Source: Calliopum simillimum (taxonomy: Eukaryota; Arthropoda; Insecta; Diptera; Lauxaniidae). From it: 64,000 bases of DNA. The notes beneath the pieces were generated by a model. That model ran no database searches. It saw only the letters and a program-made list of their open reading frames with translations, and had not been told where the DNA came from. This document shows positions 22,991 to 33,990 of this stretch, piece after piece. The DNA lies in assembly GCA_951812925.1 (NCBI GenBank), contig OX638370.1, positions 49,603,948-49,667,947 on the forward strand, in the 5' to 3' direction. Positions within the stretch are counted from its first letter, which is position 1. The number at the start of each line of letters is the position of its first letter. Both the position numbers and the translations under genes were made by a program.

Positions 22991-24240
22991 AAGAGAAGAT
23001 ATATACGCGTCAAAAGAAACACGGCTATTATTAAATGTTTATCCTCCAAGCAGGCCTGACGAGAAGGGGGGGGGGGGGGGGGTAAGGGGGGAATATCTTC
23101 ATTAATAAAATGTATAGTATGACATTTACGCTTAACTAGAAGAACGGGCCCAACCGATGAACACGAAACAAGCAATTGAGAAAAACCCCGAAAAAGCCCG
23201 CACAGTTATTATTTTTTTTTTTTTTTTTTCAAACGAGAAAAAAAAAAAAAAAGATTATACTTTGTCTGCTTACTTGAGCTTTTTGGACAAAACTAATAAG
23301 TTTTTTTGTTTGGCTTAACTTACTCCATTTTCATTCTAAACACTTCACTTATACATCATTTTCCATATTTTTCTTTAAGAACAGAATTTTTTCCAAGTTT
23401 GTGCTTCTAAGCTTTCGTGTGATTTACTGGTCCTCACGGGGCTCTAAATTAAGGGCTTTTGTGGTTAGGTTCGGACTCGCATGAAAATCGATTTCAATGC
23501 CCGAGCCCATCACTGGTAAGTAGAGCCCCGCGGGCCCTGAATAGAACTGGAGTCAACGCCCATCTTTACTCTCAACTATAAAAAAATAAAACTTATCAAA
23601 TTAATATCCTTTTACACGCTACATAACTTAAAAACTTTAAGGTACCGAATCACGCCTTTAGGAAAATACTACTTGTTGAAAGGAAAATTAGACAAGACCA
23701 TTTCATAGCACATTTTGAAGACAAAAATCACTAATTTGAGACCAGACCCGTACCTTAAAAATTAGTATTTTTAATTAACTTTTTCTTTTTAATAAATTTA
23801 CATTTAACTTCCTACACAAAGGATTTTCAGAACAAATATTTCGCCATTTGAAATTCACAAAAAATTAATTTCTAGTCATGAAAATTTTCTTAAAAAATTG
23901 CTATTTTTGTTCCAAAACAGCAACAAGTTTAATATTTGGACCGAAAACTCCTAAGAATATAATATTGGCCTAGTTATTCTCTACAAAAGTTGATTTAATG
24001 ACATCTCCAAAAAAAAACAATAGTCACGAAGTTACGGGCAGTTAAAATGGTTTGCCTTTTTTTAGTATATTTTTCAAGCATTGATCGAAGGCCGGCCGAA
24101 ATCTTATTTTTGACTTTTATTTCATGAATATGGGCGGGAAGCAAACAAAATCACAACTTTGCACATTTCATATATCTCTTGGGCATCCTGTGGGTTAGTA
24201 TCGAATAAAAATAAAATAAAAAACTAGTAGTAGTGGGGGC
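22991..24240. other. Non-coding with homopolymers
   Basis: A run of 17 G (23066-23082) is followed by GGGGGG at 23086-23091. T- and A-runs lie at 23212-23230 and 23238-23252. 23425-23490 is an inverted copy of the GC-rich repeat at 5195-5265. No gene seen. Confidence 0.4.
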
Positions 24241-24242
24241 CC

Positions 24243-24783
24243 GGTATATAATTACCCCGGATTTTCTCTCCACGCATCTGCCTCCAAGCATTACTGTATC
24301 CATCCAACTTGTTTAACCACCGTATACAGAGCGCTTATCTTAAGTAAAATAGACTACGGCCTATGCATCTACGGTCAATGCGCTAAAAGCAATTTGAAAC
24401 TACTTAACGCTCCGTACCATGCCTCTGCACGAAGAAGCCTTAGAGCCTTCCCAACTACGTCAATTAAAAACATTTTAACGGAAGCTGAATTTCCGACTAT
24501 TACAACAAGGACTTAAATCTTAACCCTTAGGCTCGTACCAAAGTTATTCCGTACGTATAACACAATTTTGTTCAACGAACTTAAAAAGCTAATAGCACGA
24601 AAGCGGACACCAAAACGACCGTCTATAATTTCGCACTGCGTTAATTATATGGTAAATTTGGAACTTCCTCTCAAGCCTGCACTTATCCATTCACCTACAC
24701 ATCCGCCATTGTCCTTAAACTCTGCTCCATTTATCGCAACTGTTCGAGCCACCCTGATGAGCTACAATAAAATAACATTTTAA
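24243..24783 (+). pseudogene. LINE RT C-terminal fragment (LOA/I-like)
   Basis: The translated stretch contains LILSKIDYGLCIYGQCAKSN, LLNAPYHASARRSLRAFPTT and LTEAEFPTITTRT, then after a stop LTLRLVPKLFRTYN. This is the thumb/post-RT region of LOA/I/jockey-type LINEs (the 'YHxxxRR..RAFPT' motif). It is 5'-truncated, as is usual for LINE copies, and holds at least one stop. Confidence 0.65.
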
Positions 24784-25019
24784 ACGATCATAACTAAAAT
24801 TAGTACAGCGCCACTTTTTTTCTCTTTTAGAATATTTATAGAGACAATGAATTCAATACGGTATTTTTTGCGCATACTTGAAACTGTATTCATGTAACTA
24901 GTTTTTAGTACTCTCTTTTGTATTCAATATCAAACGGAATAAAATTCAACTTGTTAGTCTTTGAAATCATCGAACTAAAGAAGTCGTAATTATTTGTAGA
25001 CATAGATTCGTACATTTTC

Positions 25020-25038
25020 TGGCGCCCAAACGTGGGGC
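25020..25038 (+). other. Primer-binding-site-like sequence
   Basis: TGGCGCCCAAACGTGGGGC has the TGGCGCCC start used by many retroelement primer-binding sites. It lies upstream of a second PBS-like site at 25510, so it may mark an older LTR element. Confidence 0.3.
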
Positions 25039-25142
25039 ACGAGCTTAAAGTGATTTTTTTATTACTTTAACTAGTAAAATACTTTTACTTTTGCAAAAGC
25101 AAAATTTAGAAAACAATTTAATAGTTAAACACATCAAATTAA

Positions 25143-25509
25143 TGTTCGTCACCACCAAATAAAGACCTGCAGATCATCATTACATCTCGAGAGGCGCTGC
25201 ACCAAGGAATTAATTCTGGGAAATGGAAATTGGAGCACCCCTCTACAAGGAATTCTAGTACAGAGTAGAAAGTATAAAAACGCTCTCCACCAGGTATTTT
25301 TATTTGGCATTTTACACGACCGTGCTTGCAAAATTATAATTAATTGGAGATCAAAATTAAAGTTCTACACAACGGAATTTGGCAAAAGTATATTACGCAT
25401 TCAATTTACTAAAATCCACATAAAATTTAGAAGCACTGTCGTCGTAAAAGGGAATTTCATTTACACATATATTTATTATTCGTACATAAATTTGTAAATA
25501 TATATATGT
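25143..25509 (+). repeat. Candidate 5' LTR of the BEL/Pao element, with TATA box
   Basis: It begins TGTTCGTCACCACC and is followed by a PBS-like TGGCGCAGTTG at 25510. A TATAAAAA box at 25273-25280 would drive transcription from the middle of the LTR. I found no matching 3' LTR, since the element is truncated, so the boundaries are guesses from the TG start and the PBS. Confidence 0.35.
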
Positions 25510-25929
25510 TGGCGCAGTTGAAGGTCATCTAAATACCACATATTGAACGGTAAAACTTAGCACCGAATGCCTTAACTGTAACTATATACAGTGTGTCACA
25601 GAAGTATTTTGCATACGAAAAATATTCGAAAATTCGAATACTCAATTTTTAGCCGTTTCATTCTTAGAAAAGTAATTTTTTTTTTATAAACTTCGAGTCA
25701 ATGCAACGTTAACTATGATACCACATCATAAAAAAATCAAAATGATGCGTTCTAATCACTTTAAAAGCAAAGAAATGATTTATTCATCTTTTTTATAAGG
25801 TCACAAAAGTATTTTGCTTTTTAGTAAACTTTTGCTTTGAGATTATTTATCAAGTAAAAAGGCTTTTTTAATAATATCCATGATAGCCATTATTTGAGGA
25901 GACATCATCTAAACATTTTTGCGAGGATT

Positions 25930-26202
25930 CTATCCCTTTACGACATTTTCGGTCGGTGTTTTTTCCCATTTTTCTTGCAGTACTTGTTTGAGCACATTTT
26001 TTTGATAAAATATGGTATTTTTTGACCTTTCCACTTGATAAGACCAAAAAAATTCTATTGGATTCGAAAAAGAATATCGCGGTGGTGTTTTAATCCCTTT
26101 GGTGTTGTACAGAAGTGTCCCAGGATGTGTATTTAGAGTCATTGTCTTTTGAAAATAAGAAGTCATCTTGTGGTAAACCCATTTTTTAATTACTGGGTGC
26201 AA
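25930..26202 (-). pseudogene. Tc1 transposase C-terminal relic, left arm
   Basis: A 90-codon frame (HPVIKKWVYHKMTSYF...) carries a frameshifted Tc1 C-terminus: a relic of the FQQDNDPKHTS motif reads FQKTMTLNTHP and the next block reads SNPIEFFWSYQVERSK, close to the 'NPIEHLW' catalytic-Glu region. It encodes the same amino acids as the right-arm frame at 26629-26901. Confidence 0.6.
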
Positions 26203-26628
26203 ATTTTTTTTGTGGAATTGGACTGATGTTCATGTCTATCCATATTGCCACCGTTAAGTTTAAGTTTCCCCATTCCATGAGCCAAGAACAGCCCACGACA
26301 CACCATCATGTAAAATTATTGCATTTAAGTTATAAAAGTTAAGGGTTTTATTGCTTTATGCCAGATAATGCGTCGTCCATCGGATCCGAAAATATTATTT
26401 TTGCATTCTATTGGAACCAATAATATAATATTTGCTTTCCATCGGATCGATAGACGCCGTATGGTCTGGCACAAGGCAAATAAAACCCTAAGCTTTTATA
26501 ACTTAAAAGCAACAATTTTACATGATGGTGTGTCGTGGGCTGTTCTTGGCTCATGGAATGGGGAAACTTAAGCTTAACGGTGGCAATATAGATAGACATG
26601 AACATCAGTCCAATTCCACAAAAAAAAA

Positions 26629-26901
26629 TTGCACCCAGTAATTAAAAAATGGGTTTACCACAAGATGACTTCTTATTTTCAAAAGACAATGACCCTAAAT
26701 ACACATCCTGGGACACTTCTGTACAACACCAAAGGGATTAAAACGCCACCGCGATATTCTTTTTCGAATCCAATAGAATTTTTTTGGTCTTATCAAGTGG
26801 AAAGGTCAAAAAATACCATATTTTATCAAAAAAATGTGCTCAAACAAGTACTGCAAGAAAAATGGGAAAAAACACCGACCGAAAATGTCGTAAAGGGATA
26901 G
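26629..26901 (+). pseudogene. Tc1 transposase C-terminal relic, right arm
   Basis: Mirror copy of 25930-26202 with an identical 90-residue translation. In the first half that I compared base by base there are two differences, both silent (Thr codons). The frame has no upstream catalytic domain. Confidence 0.6.
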
Positions 26902-27394
26902 AATCCTCGCAGAGATGTTTAAATGATGTTTTCTCAAATAATGGCTACCATGGATATTATTCAAAAAGCCTTTTTTACTTGATAAATAATCTCAAAGAAA
27001 AGTTTACTAAAAAGCAAAATGCTTTTGTGACCTTATAAAAAAGATGAATAAATCATTTCTTTGCTTTTAAAGTGATTAGAACGCATCATTTTGATTTTTT
27101 TATGATGTGGTATCATAGTTAACGTTCCATTGACTCGAAGTTTATAAAAAAAATATTACTTTTCTAAGAATGAAACGGCTAAAAATTGAGTATTAATTCG
27201 AATTTTCGAATATTTTTCGTATGCAAAATACATCTGTGACTCACTGTACGTATACATACATTGAAATTACATGCAATTGCTTCGTGGTCATCATCGGTTA
27301 TCTTTTCTTCACTAATATTGGGACTTTATCGCATGCGAGAAAAAATATCAACGCATATAATTTCTCTCGTTTTTGCTGAAACATTTTTAGAATC

Positions 27395-28575
27395 ATGAGT
27401 GATTTGGAGAATTTTGTAAAGCAGCGACAAACTGCAAAGGGCAACGTCACTCGTATCAAGAATTTAGTTTCGACATCGATGTCTCCAGCTGAACTTGAAT
27501 GCAGGTTAGAATTAGTAGAAGCATATTTTAAACAAATTTTGAAAATTCAGAATGAGATTGAGACGTTAAATCCTAAGGACACAGCACGAGCTGATATTGA
27601 AGATTCATGTATTAAAACGAAAGCGAAAATTATTGAACTTTTAGGCGATAACTATAAACGATCAGGTTTAGAGTCATCTATAGTAATTCCATGTGCATCA
27701 AGTAAGCTTCCCAGTCTTGATTTGCCACAATTTGATGGAAAATATTCTACATACAAAAACTTCATTTCGTCTTTCAAGCAATTCGTCGATAGTGATTCTT
27801 CAGTTTCTCCAATAGAAAAGTTCAATCATTTACTTCACTGCCTTTCAGGACCAGCGTTAGATACCGTTCGCGCTTTTCAAGTCACATTTTTTTGGAACAT
27901 ATTGCGAATCTTTATGATTTACCAGACATTCAAAAACCATCAGCAACTCAATTGCGAAGCTTAATAGACAGCGCATCTGCTATTTATAGCTCGCTTAAAT
28001 CATTAGGAAGCGAAGAAGAAATTTGCAGTGCCATGCTCATTCATTTGATTTCCAAAAAGACAGATACTGAAACTCAAATTAAGTGGAAGCAGAGCCTAGA
28101 TTTTGATAATTTACCTTCTTGGGACGCATTCTGCAAACATTCAGAAAGAACGTGCCAAGTATTAGAATCCGCTGATTCACTTACTCCAATAGTTCATTCC
28201 AAAAATATTCGTCGCAATGTGCCAAGACAACAAAACTTTCGTTCATCGTTTCACACTCAACAAAAGGCTTGTGCACTTTGCAAAAGTTTCGATCATTGGA
28301 TCAGCGGTTGTCCCAAGTTTAAATCAATGACGCATGAGGAACGTCATAGTTCGGTCAAAAAACTAGGACTGTGTTTAAACTGCCTTTCAGAAGGGCACAT
28401 GGTATCGAAGTGCTCGTCAAAATACACTTGTAAAACATGCAGAAAATCGCATCATTCATTATTACATCGTCAAGACAACAATGTAGATAGCACCATTTCG
28501 TCGCAGCCTACCACTTCTTCCTCTTGGAGCGAACCGACGACATCAGCAGCAGTTCATGCGCACATTGAGCAGTAG
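27395..28575 (+). pseudogene. BEL/Pao gag, one frameshift
   Basis: It starts MSDLENFVKQRQTAKGNVTR. Residues 1-165 are the BEL-type capsid region with LPQFDGKYSTYKNFISSFKQ. Near 27885 a small deletion shifts the frame; the downstream frame (27892-28575) continues with LPDIQKPSATQLRSLIDSAS and two zinc knuckles (CALCKSFDHWISGC and CLNCLSEGHMVSKC). It ends in TAG at 28573, after which the pol frame continues in register. Confidence 0.8.
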
Positions 28576-30288
28576 TCGGACCGCGTTTTCTTAGCAACGG
28601 CAGTAATTTTGATTCGCGATGGGTTAGGCGAATTGAGGTTATGTCGTGCTCTGTTAGACTCCTGCTCTCAAAGGAAAAATACGGTTGATATTGTAGGAGT
28701 AGGAGGTACTGCATCGAAAATCAAATACGAAACTTCAACTGTTGTTCGCTCTCGTTATGATGCTAAAGAATTCGAAATAAATTTGCTCATTACGAATCGG
28801 GTATTAGGATATCAGCCTGAATTAGATATAGATATACGGAACTGGAACATGCCAACCAACATCGATTTAGCAGACGAACTTTTTTATCAATCTCAGCGTA
28901 TTGACTTGTTATTGGGCGCTGAGAACTTTTTTGAAATTTTACGTTGCCGTCAAATAAAATTAGGACCCAACTTGCCCACATTACAAGAAACTCATTTCGG
29001 TTGGGTAGTCTCCGGTCGTTACAGGACAATTTCTGACGTAAATAGAAACTCAGCTCGCACTTTTCATGTGCATACGGACAACACTGCAACAGATGAAAAC
29101 TTAAGCATGCAACTTGAACATTTGTGGTCTCTCGAAGAAATTAAATTATCGCCATTTCAGTGGAACGAAGAGCATCAAGCGTGCGAATCATCATTTGTAT
29201 CGAATACAGAATGGCTGAAAGACGGTAGAATTCAAGTAATGTTACCATTTAAAGAAGATCCCTTCAAGCTTGGACATTCATATGACCTAGCATTTAAAAG
29301 ATTCGCTTCACTTGAGAGACGTTTAGAGCGTAATGAGCCATTAAAGCGCCAATATATAAAATTCATGAGGGAGTATGAACAACTTGGTCACATGACACGA
29401 GTGGATATGATAGACTTCAATCAACCACATTACTACATACCCCATCATTGCGTTGTTAGGCCAAATAGCACGAGCACAAAGTTACGCGTCGTTTTTGATG
29501 CCTCCGCAAAAACGTCTTCCCAATTATCATTGAATGACATTTTACTTATCGGACCTACTATACAAGACGAGCTGTTTCTGCTCATACTTCGTTTTCGTTT
29601 AAAGCAGTACTCATTTACTGCAGACATTGTTAAAATGTATCGAATGGTACAAGTTCATCCTTCCCATCGCAAATTTCAACAAATTTTGTGGAGAGAAAAA
29701 AGCGAAGAAACTCTTCACTCATACCAATTGAATACCATCACATATGGTATGTCAGCGTCACCATTTCTAGCGATTCGTAGTCTGCACTTTCTTGCAGATA
29801 AATATCAAGACATCTATCCAGTTGGAGCAAAGACTGTTAAAACTCAATTCTATGTAGACGATTTGTTAACCGGAGCTGACGACTATGATGAACTGTTGCA
29901 AATTCAAAGGGAAACTACGGAACTCTTACGTGAAGGAGGATTTCAACTAGCTAAAATTCAATCTAATCATGTTTCATTTGAATCGAAAATTGAATGCGGT
30001 AAAAATATCAATATAAGTGAGCCTGAAATTAGTAGTGCACTAGGTATCACTTGGAATCCGACCAAGGATTTAATCTTGTTTTCATTTCAACCAAAGAAAA
30101 AATATTCATCTGTTACAAAAAGAGCGATCTTATCGCTAACATCATCGAAATTCGATCCTATTGGCTTAGTTTGCCCCATAATTATTCAACCAAGAGTCTT
30201 ATTGCAAAAGTCCTATTACTTCCCGACTCGTGCACTTATAATTGCACCAAAAAACATAAAGTACAATACTCAGGCTTTGAAGAAATAA
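28576..30288 (+). pseudogene. BEL/Pao pol: protease and RT, truncated before RNase H/integrase
   Basis: It follows gag in the same frame after a single TAG, so gag and pol were probably one ORF, as in most BEL elements. In order: aspartic protease (CRALLDSCSQ, shortened after it); LLLGAENFFEIL and HFGWVVSGR; RT with KLRVVFDASAKTSSQLSLND, ITYGMSASPFLAIR and an intact YVDD box (QFYVDDLLTGADD); then the Pao connection region ending FDPIGLVCPIIIQPRVLLQK. Homology stops near 30220. There is no RNase H, integrase or 3' LTR. Codon reading is otherwise clean, so this is a fairly young but truncated copy. Confidence 0.85.
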
Positions 30289-30289
30289 T

Positions 30290-31171
30290 TATAATATGTA
30301 TTATTGTGTCGATAATATTGATAATTAGTTGTGAAATCTTTAAACGCGTGTTTCTCAGAACAGTGTTTTTTGAACTGGTACCCACGATTCCGGCTGATCT
30401 ACTGTACCGATTTACTTCAATTTTTTTTTTTAAATGTTCGTAATAGATTTGGCTATCTTGGGTACTAGAATCAATACTGTCAATAAATATTTAACAATAT
30501 TATTAACAAAAAACGAGGTTGAAAAAGACCAAAAAAATTGAAAATTGCACTACTTGTTTATTTATCAATATTTTTTTCACATGTACTTTAAAATGCAATT
30601 TGTTTTTTGTATTTCAGATGATCTGAAATCGAGAAATCGTGGGTACATCAAAACCGGCCTACTTCCGATCGTCCATATCTCACCGGAAGTCAACTAAAAT
30701 TTAAATTTTTTTTTTGCTACTTAAAAATATGTACAATAACATATAAAAACATCAAAAATGTTGAATTAAAATTTATATGAAAAAAATTGTTTCGCAAAAA
30801 CGCTACTTCTACCTGACTACTCCCCTTAATCATATATAAGATGTTGATAAAAAATTACCACAAAAAAAAATGTCTGCAATAATGATTTTTTCTTATTTCA
30901 ACCCCTGTGGTAAAGTTAACAGGTACACTACTGCCTATATGAGATCCATACGCCTGAAAAAAAAAAAAAAAAACCTGCTCTGCAATTTTGAGCAAGGTTA
31001 ACTCGGATCCCAGGGAAAGAAATGGTTGCCAAATTCGGATTCAGCAAAAGCAAATTAACAAAAAAAAAAAATTATAGGGATCTAGTTCAAAATTCCATGG
31101 TATAAATGATCTATTTTTTTTTTTTTTTTTTTTTTAATATTACATACTTAATTCTTAATAATTTTTGACAA
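30290..31171. other. AT-rich non-coding
   Basis: No gene seen. A run of 15 or more A lies near 30958-30974, and a T-run spans 31111-31135. ATTTTGAGCAAGGTTAACTCGG near 30985 resembles the inner hairpin of the 822-3219 element. Confidence 0.3.
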
Positions 31172-31575
31172 AGGGCCGTTTTCACAATATCCAGTTAATA
31201 CATTTTTGAACTTAAGTTTACTAACGGAAGCGATGAGTATAAACTTTCCGTTAAATTATTTGAATTGCAATAAAATTTTATTCTATTCTTATGGTTAAAT
31301 ATACATTGTGAATAAATAACAAATTTCCCCTTAAAATGTTTTCAAAAAATGTAAACATTTCAAAATTGTTCATATGAATTTCAAAAAATATTTGAATTTA
31401 ATTCAATCTGCCAGTTTAATTTTAAGTGGAAAAATTTTGTCAGTTGAATTTAACGGAAAGTTTTAGTTTATCTTCCGTCAGTTAAAAGGTAACTGCACAT
31501 TGAGAAAACAATTCTATTCAAACCTACAGCTAAAGTTTTAGCTAAACGTTAACTGGACATTGTGAAAACGGCCCT
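31172..31575. mobile_element. 404-bp MITE, AGGGCCGTTTTCACAAT ends
   Basis: The ends AGGGCCGTTTTCACAATATC and the complement near 31555-31575 form terminal inverted repeats of about 25 bp. CAGTTAAC motifs are repeated inside. There is no ORF, and no target duplication could be fixed. Confidence 0.6.
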
Positions 31576-31732
31576 AAGAAGTAGAAAAAGTTATGTGAAA
31601 AATAGTAATACAACCAAGCTTCAGTTAAAATCAGAGAAATAAAACTCCATCGGAGTTCATTTTCCAGGACTAAATTTTAAAAATTAAAAAAACCAAGAAC
31701 TAAAAATATATATTAAAAAGATGTCAACAGAC

Positions 31733-32050
31733 AGAAGACGAATATGGCTCCATATATCGGCTCAGGAGGTGACGCTGATTTAAATTATCGCTAATAATAT
31801 GGATTTAGAACATTTTTTTATTTTGTTGGTACCGACCAAAACTAGAAAAATAAATAAAATTAACTGCAAAATTTTTTCCCAACTATTATCTCCTAATTCT
31901 TTATACTAAGCACTCACAAGAAGCTATACGGTCTGTCCGGTTAGTCGTTTGAACCACTGTACACACTTTTCCATAACTGCAACGTATCCTTCTCTGCGTT
32001 ACATATGGAAGGACAATGTGAATATACCCTAAGTGAAGGGTATACAAAAT
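31733..32050 (+). mobile_element. Helentron/DINE-1 tail fragments
   Basis: CGGCTCAGGAGGTGACGCTG at 31759 and CTTCTCTGCGTTACATATGG with GTGAATATACCCTAAGTG at 31988-32035 match the tail of the Helentron at 14770-14890. About 190 bp of other sequence lies between the two blocks here. Confidence 0.6.
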
Positions 32051-32059
32051 AATAATGTG

Positions 32060-32751
32060 CATTCCGAGATAATACGCAATAATTATGCTTATGAAAATTT
32101 GGATTGGGAATAAATATATTTTAAAAATATCTAATATGAGCAAATGCGGGAAATGCAGGTCATAACTACGTGATCCCGGGACAAAAAAAACCCGCAGAAT
32201 CCGGGACGTTTGGTCAGCCGGATTAAATCAATAAGCTAATTATTATTCACAATGGTTATACATATAGTTATACAATAAGCAAAAATAGCTTGATTCGCAT
32301 TATGTTCAAAGGTCGACACAAGTACGCAAGCTGTTACTGATTTGGCTACAGACAGCTCTGTGCAGAAAGCTGGAAGTCATGAAAACAGTCCTTGAAGTAT
32401 AACTTTAGCTAGATAAAGTAAGGTCAGAGGTTTCATAATCGTTTCATAAATAAGTCTTGCTTTGTGTGTTATCATCCGATTGTGAGAAACAAAAAATTAA
32501 GGTTTCATAACCTTATCATAAACATATCCATCTGATTTTATCATCCGATCGTGTGAAACAAAAAATTTATAAATTTTCACTAAAAAGTTCAAATTGCCAA
32601 GTACGTACAAACAATTCATTGCAAAGTTTACTAAAAGAAATATAATAAAATCAACTGTTTTAGGTTAAGGCTTAATAAAAAAAAAAAATTCTTTCCGGGT
32701 CAAAGTCAAAAGCCTCACCATCAAATGAATTTCAATTACTTTATAACTTAC
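32060..32751. other. Intronic non-coding with a 75-bp direct repeat
   Basis: TTTCATAA...TTATCATCCGAT(C/T)GTGAGAAACAAAAAATT is repeated at about 32431-32500 and 32505-32570. 32741-32751 is the exon 1 donor side. Nothing else is supported. Confidence 0.35.
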
Positions 32752-32889
32752 CTCGAATATCTTGAGAAGCACGTTAACATACGTTCTACGTGCACCCACT
32801 GACTTATTTACAGCGGAAAGGAAAACTAGAAACAATATAAATATCGCAAAAGGCAGGTACAAATATTCTAAGAACGCAAAAACACCCAT
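32752..32889 (-). CDS. Gpat4: First coding exon of a GPAT3/4-type acyltransferase
   Basis: 46 codons on the minus strand, from an ATG in good context (GCTAAGATGG) to a strong donor (ATATTCGAG/GTAAGT), phase 0. It begins MGVFAFLEYLYLPF; residues 9-27 form one hydrophobic membrane segment, then a basic patch (VGARRTY) and LLKIFE. This matches the N-terminal anchor of GPAT3/GPAT4, where a membrane segment is followed by a 'G.R..Y...LLKIF' block. The next exon in phase is proposed at 536-769. The enzyme makes the first committed step of glycerolipid synthesis. Its catalytic HxxxxD domain would lie outside the window, so identity rests on this short anchor. Confidence 0.55.
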
Positions 32890-33010
32890 CTTAGCTAAAA
32901 CAACCGAAGAATATAACTTTAATAAAAGTCCAGCGCTACGGTGCCAACCTTACAAAATTTTATGCCCAAAAAATACCCGAAAACCCTAAATCCATAACTG
33001 ACTAAAAGCT
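32890..33010 (-). promoter_or_regulatory. 5' leader/possible promoter of the GPAT3/4-like gene
   Basis: Reading on the minus strand upstream of the ATG there is no earlier in-frame start. A weak TATA-like GCATAAAATTTTG lies about 70 bp upstream of the ATG. A further 5' non-coding exon cannot be excluded. Confidence 0.25.
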
Positions 33011-33039
33011 GCTTTACACATACAACCAAGCAGTCGGCC

Positions 33040-33300
33040 GTCAGTTCGACCCTCCATTCCTATCCAAAATAAGTGGAAATATTAAATAAAATTTTTCATA
33101 TCCTGCTTCGTTTTCAAGCAATTGAGGCTTAAAGAACATTGTTTTAACAAGAAACGACCCAGAATAAGTCGAAAATATTACATAAAACTTATCGAGACAT
33201 CGCTTCGTTTGTCAGATAGCGAGGCTTAAAGAAAACAAGAGAACTGAATAAATTTCAAAAAAAAGGTAGATTTGACTATTTTCTCATAAAGCGTCCCAAA
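33040..33300. repeat. 105-bp direct repeat
   Basis: AATAAGT(G/C)GAAA-TATTA-ATAAAA-TT...CTTCGTTT...GAGGCTTAAAGAA occurs twice, near 33067 and 33170, with a third weaker start near 33292. Function unknown. Confidence 0.4.
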
Positions 33301-33376
33301 ACAAGTCGAACATTTTTTTTTTTTTATTTATTTAAGTATAGTACAATAAGATAAGAAATCTTTTAAAGTAAACTAA

Positions 33377-33865
33377 TACCATATTCTCACTTGCCTGGTT
33401 AACCAGCCTAAAATCAGAAAATCTCGATAATCACAGAACCACGTTCACACCTTTTACCTGGATGAGTAATCTATCTGTTCAATGACTCTTTTTTGGCGTT
33501 TACCAAATCACGACACTATTTTCACTTTTTTAAAATATATTTTAATATATTTCTATGTTTCGTTATTTAAATTTTTTTTATAACAATTGAGACGAACGCA
33601 TTTTTGATTTAATTTGGTGTTAATTAAAAATGTTTTATTTGTTTACATTTTGCATTTGTCAAAAGAAAATGAAATTTCCTAATTTCCTTGGGATTTTTTG
33701 AATTTTATAGATGCCACCTGCCGATTTTTTGAGTTGAACGATCTAATTGTTTAAAAACTAGCTAATCCTTTCCATACAAATCGAAAAGCTTTTTATATGG
33801 GAAACTATCCTGGTTAGTGCTTAATCAGCATTTATCTGGTTAACCAGGCAAGTGAGAATACGGTA
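33377..33865. mobile_element. PIF/Harbinger-like MITE, copy 1 (TAA duplication)
   Basis: Ends TACCATATTCTCACTTGCCT and AGGCAAGTGAGAATACGGTA, with TAA at 33374-33376 and 33866-33868. Three-base TWA duplications are the hallmark of PIF/Harbinger insertion. It is 489 bp with no ORF. Copy 2 at 41604-44845 shares ends and interior (CTTTTTTGGC(G/T)TT(T)CACCAAATCAC). Confidence 0.75.
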
Positions 33866-33990
33866 TAAAACTAAACCTAAGTGTTTAACACTATTAAAAA
33901 AATTAGTTAGCTAGAATAATAGCTAGATAAAAAATTATGAAAGCTAGATCTGATAAAGCAAAATGCTGAAATACAAATTAACCATATTAA

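Larger units (their letters stand above)
25589..27246. mobile_element. 1.66-kb Tc1-type full palindrome
   Basis: The ends CAGTGTGTCACAG and CTGTGACTCACTG are flanked by TA (25587-25588 and 27247-27248), typical of Tc1. The left and right halves are inverted copies of each other, meeting near 26405. Each half carries the same 3' portion of a transposase, one on each strand. It sits between the BEL PBS-like site and gag. There is no N-terminal transposase, so it must have moved with help from another element. Confidence 0.75.
770..32751 (-). other. Proposed 32-kb first coding intron, filled with transposons
   Basis: Region between the GTAAGT donor of exon 1 (32747-32751 as CTTAC on the plus strand) and the acceptor of exon 2 at 770. 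Every recognisable coding stretch inside is a transposon remnant, which fits intron status. The length depends on the two exons belonging to one gene and on no small exon lying between them; I found none. Confidence 0.45.

Noticed and set aside
25020..25528. Two complete LTRs for the BEL element
   Set aside because: Two PBS-like sites exist but no second LTR copy was found to fix the boundaries, so only a candidate LTR is listed.
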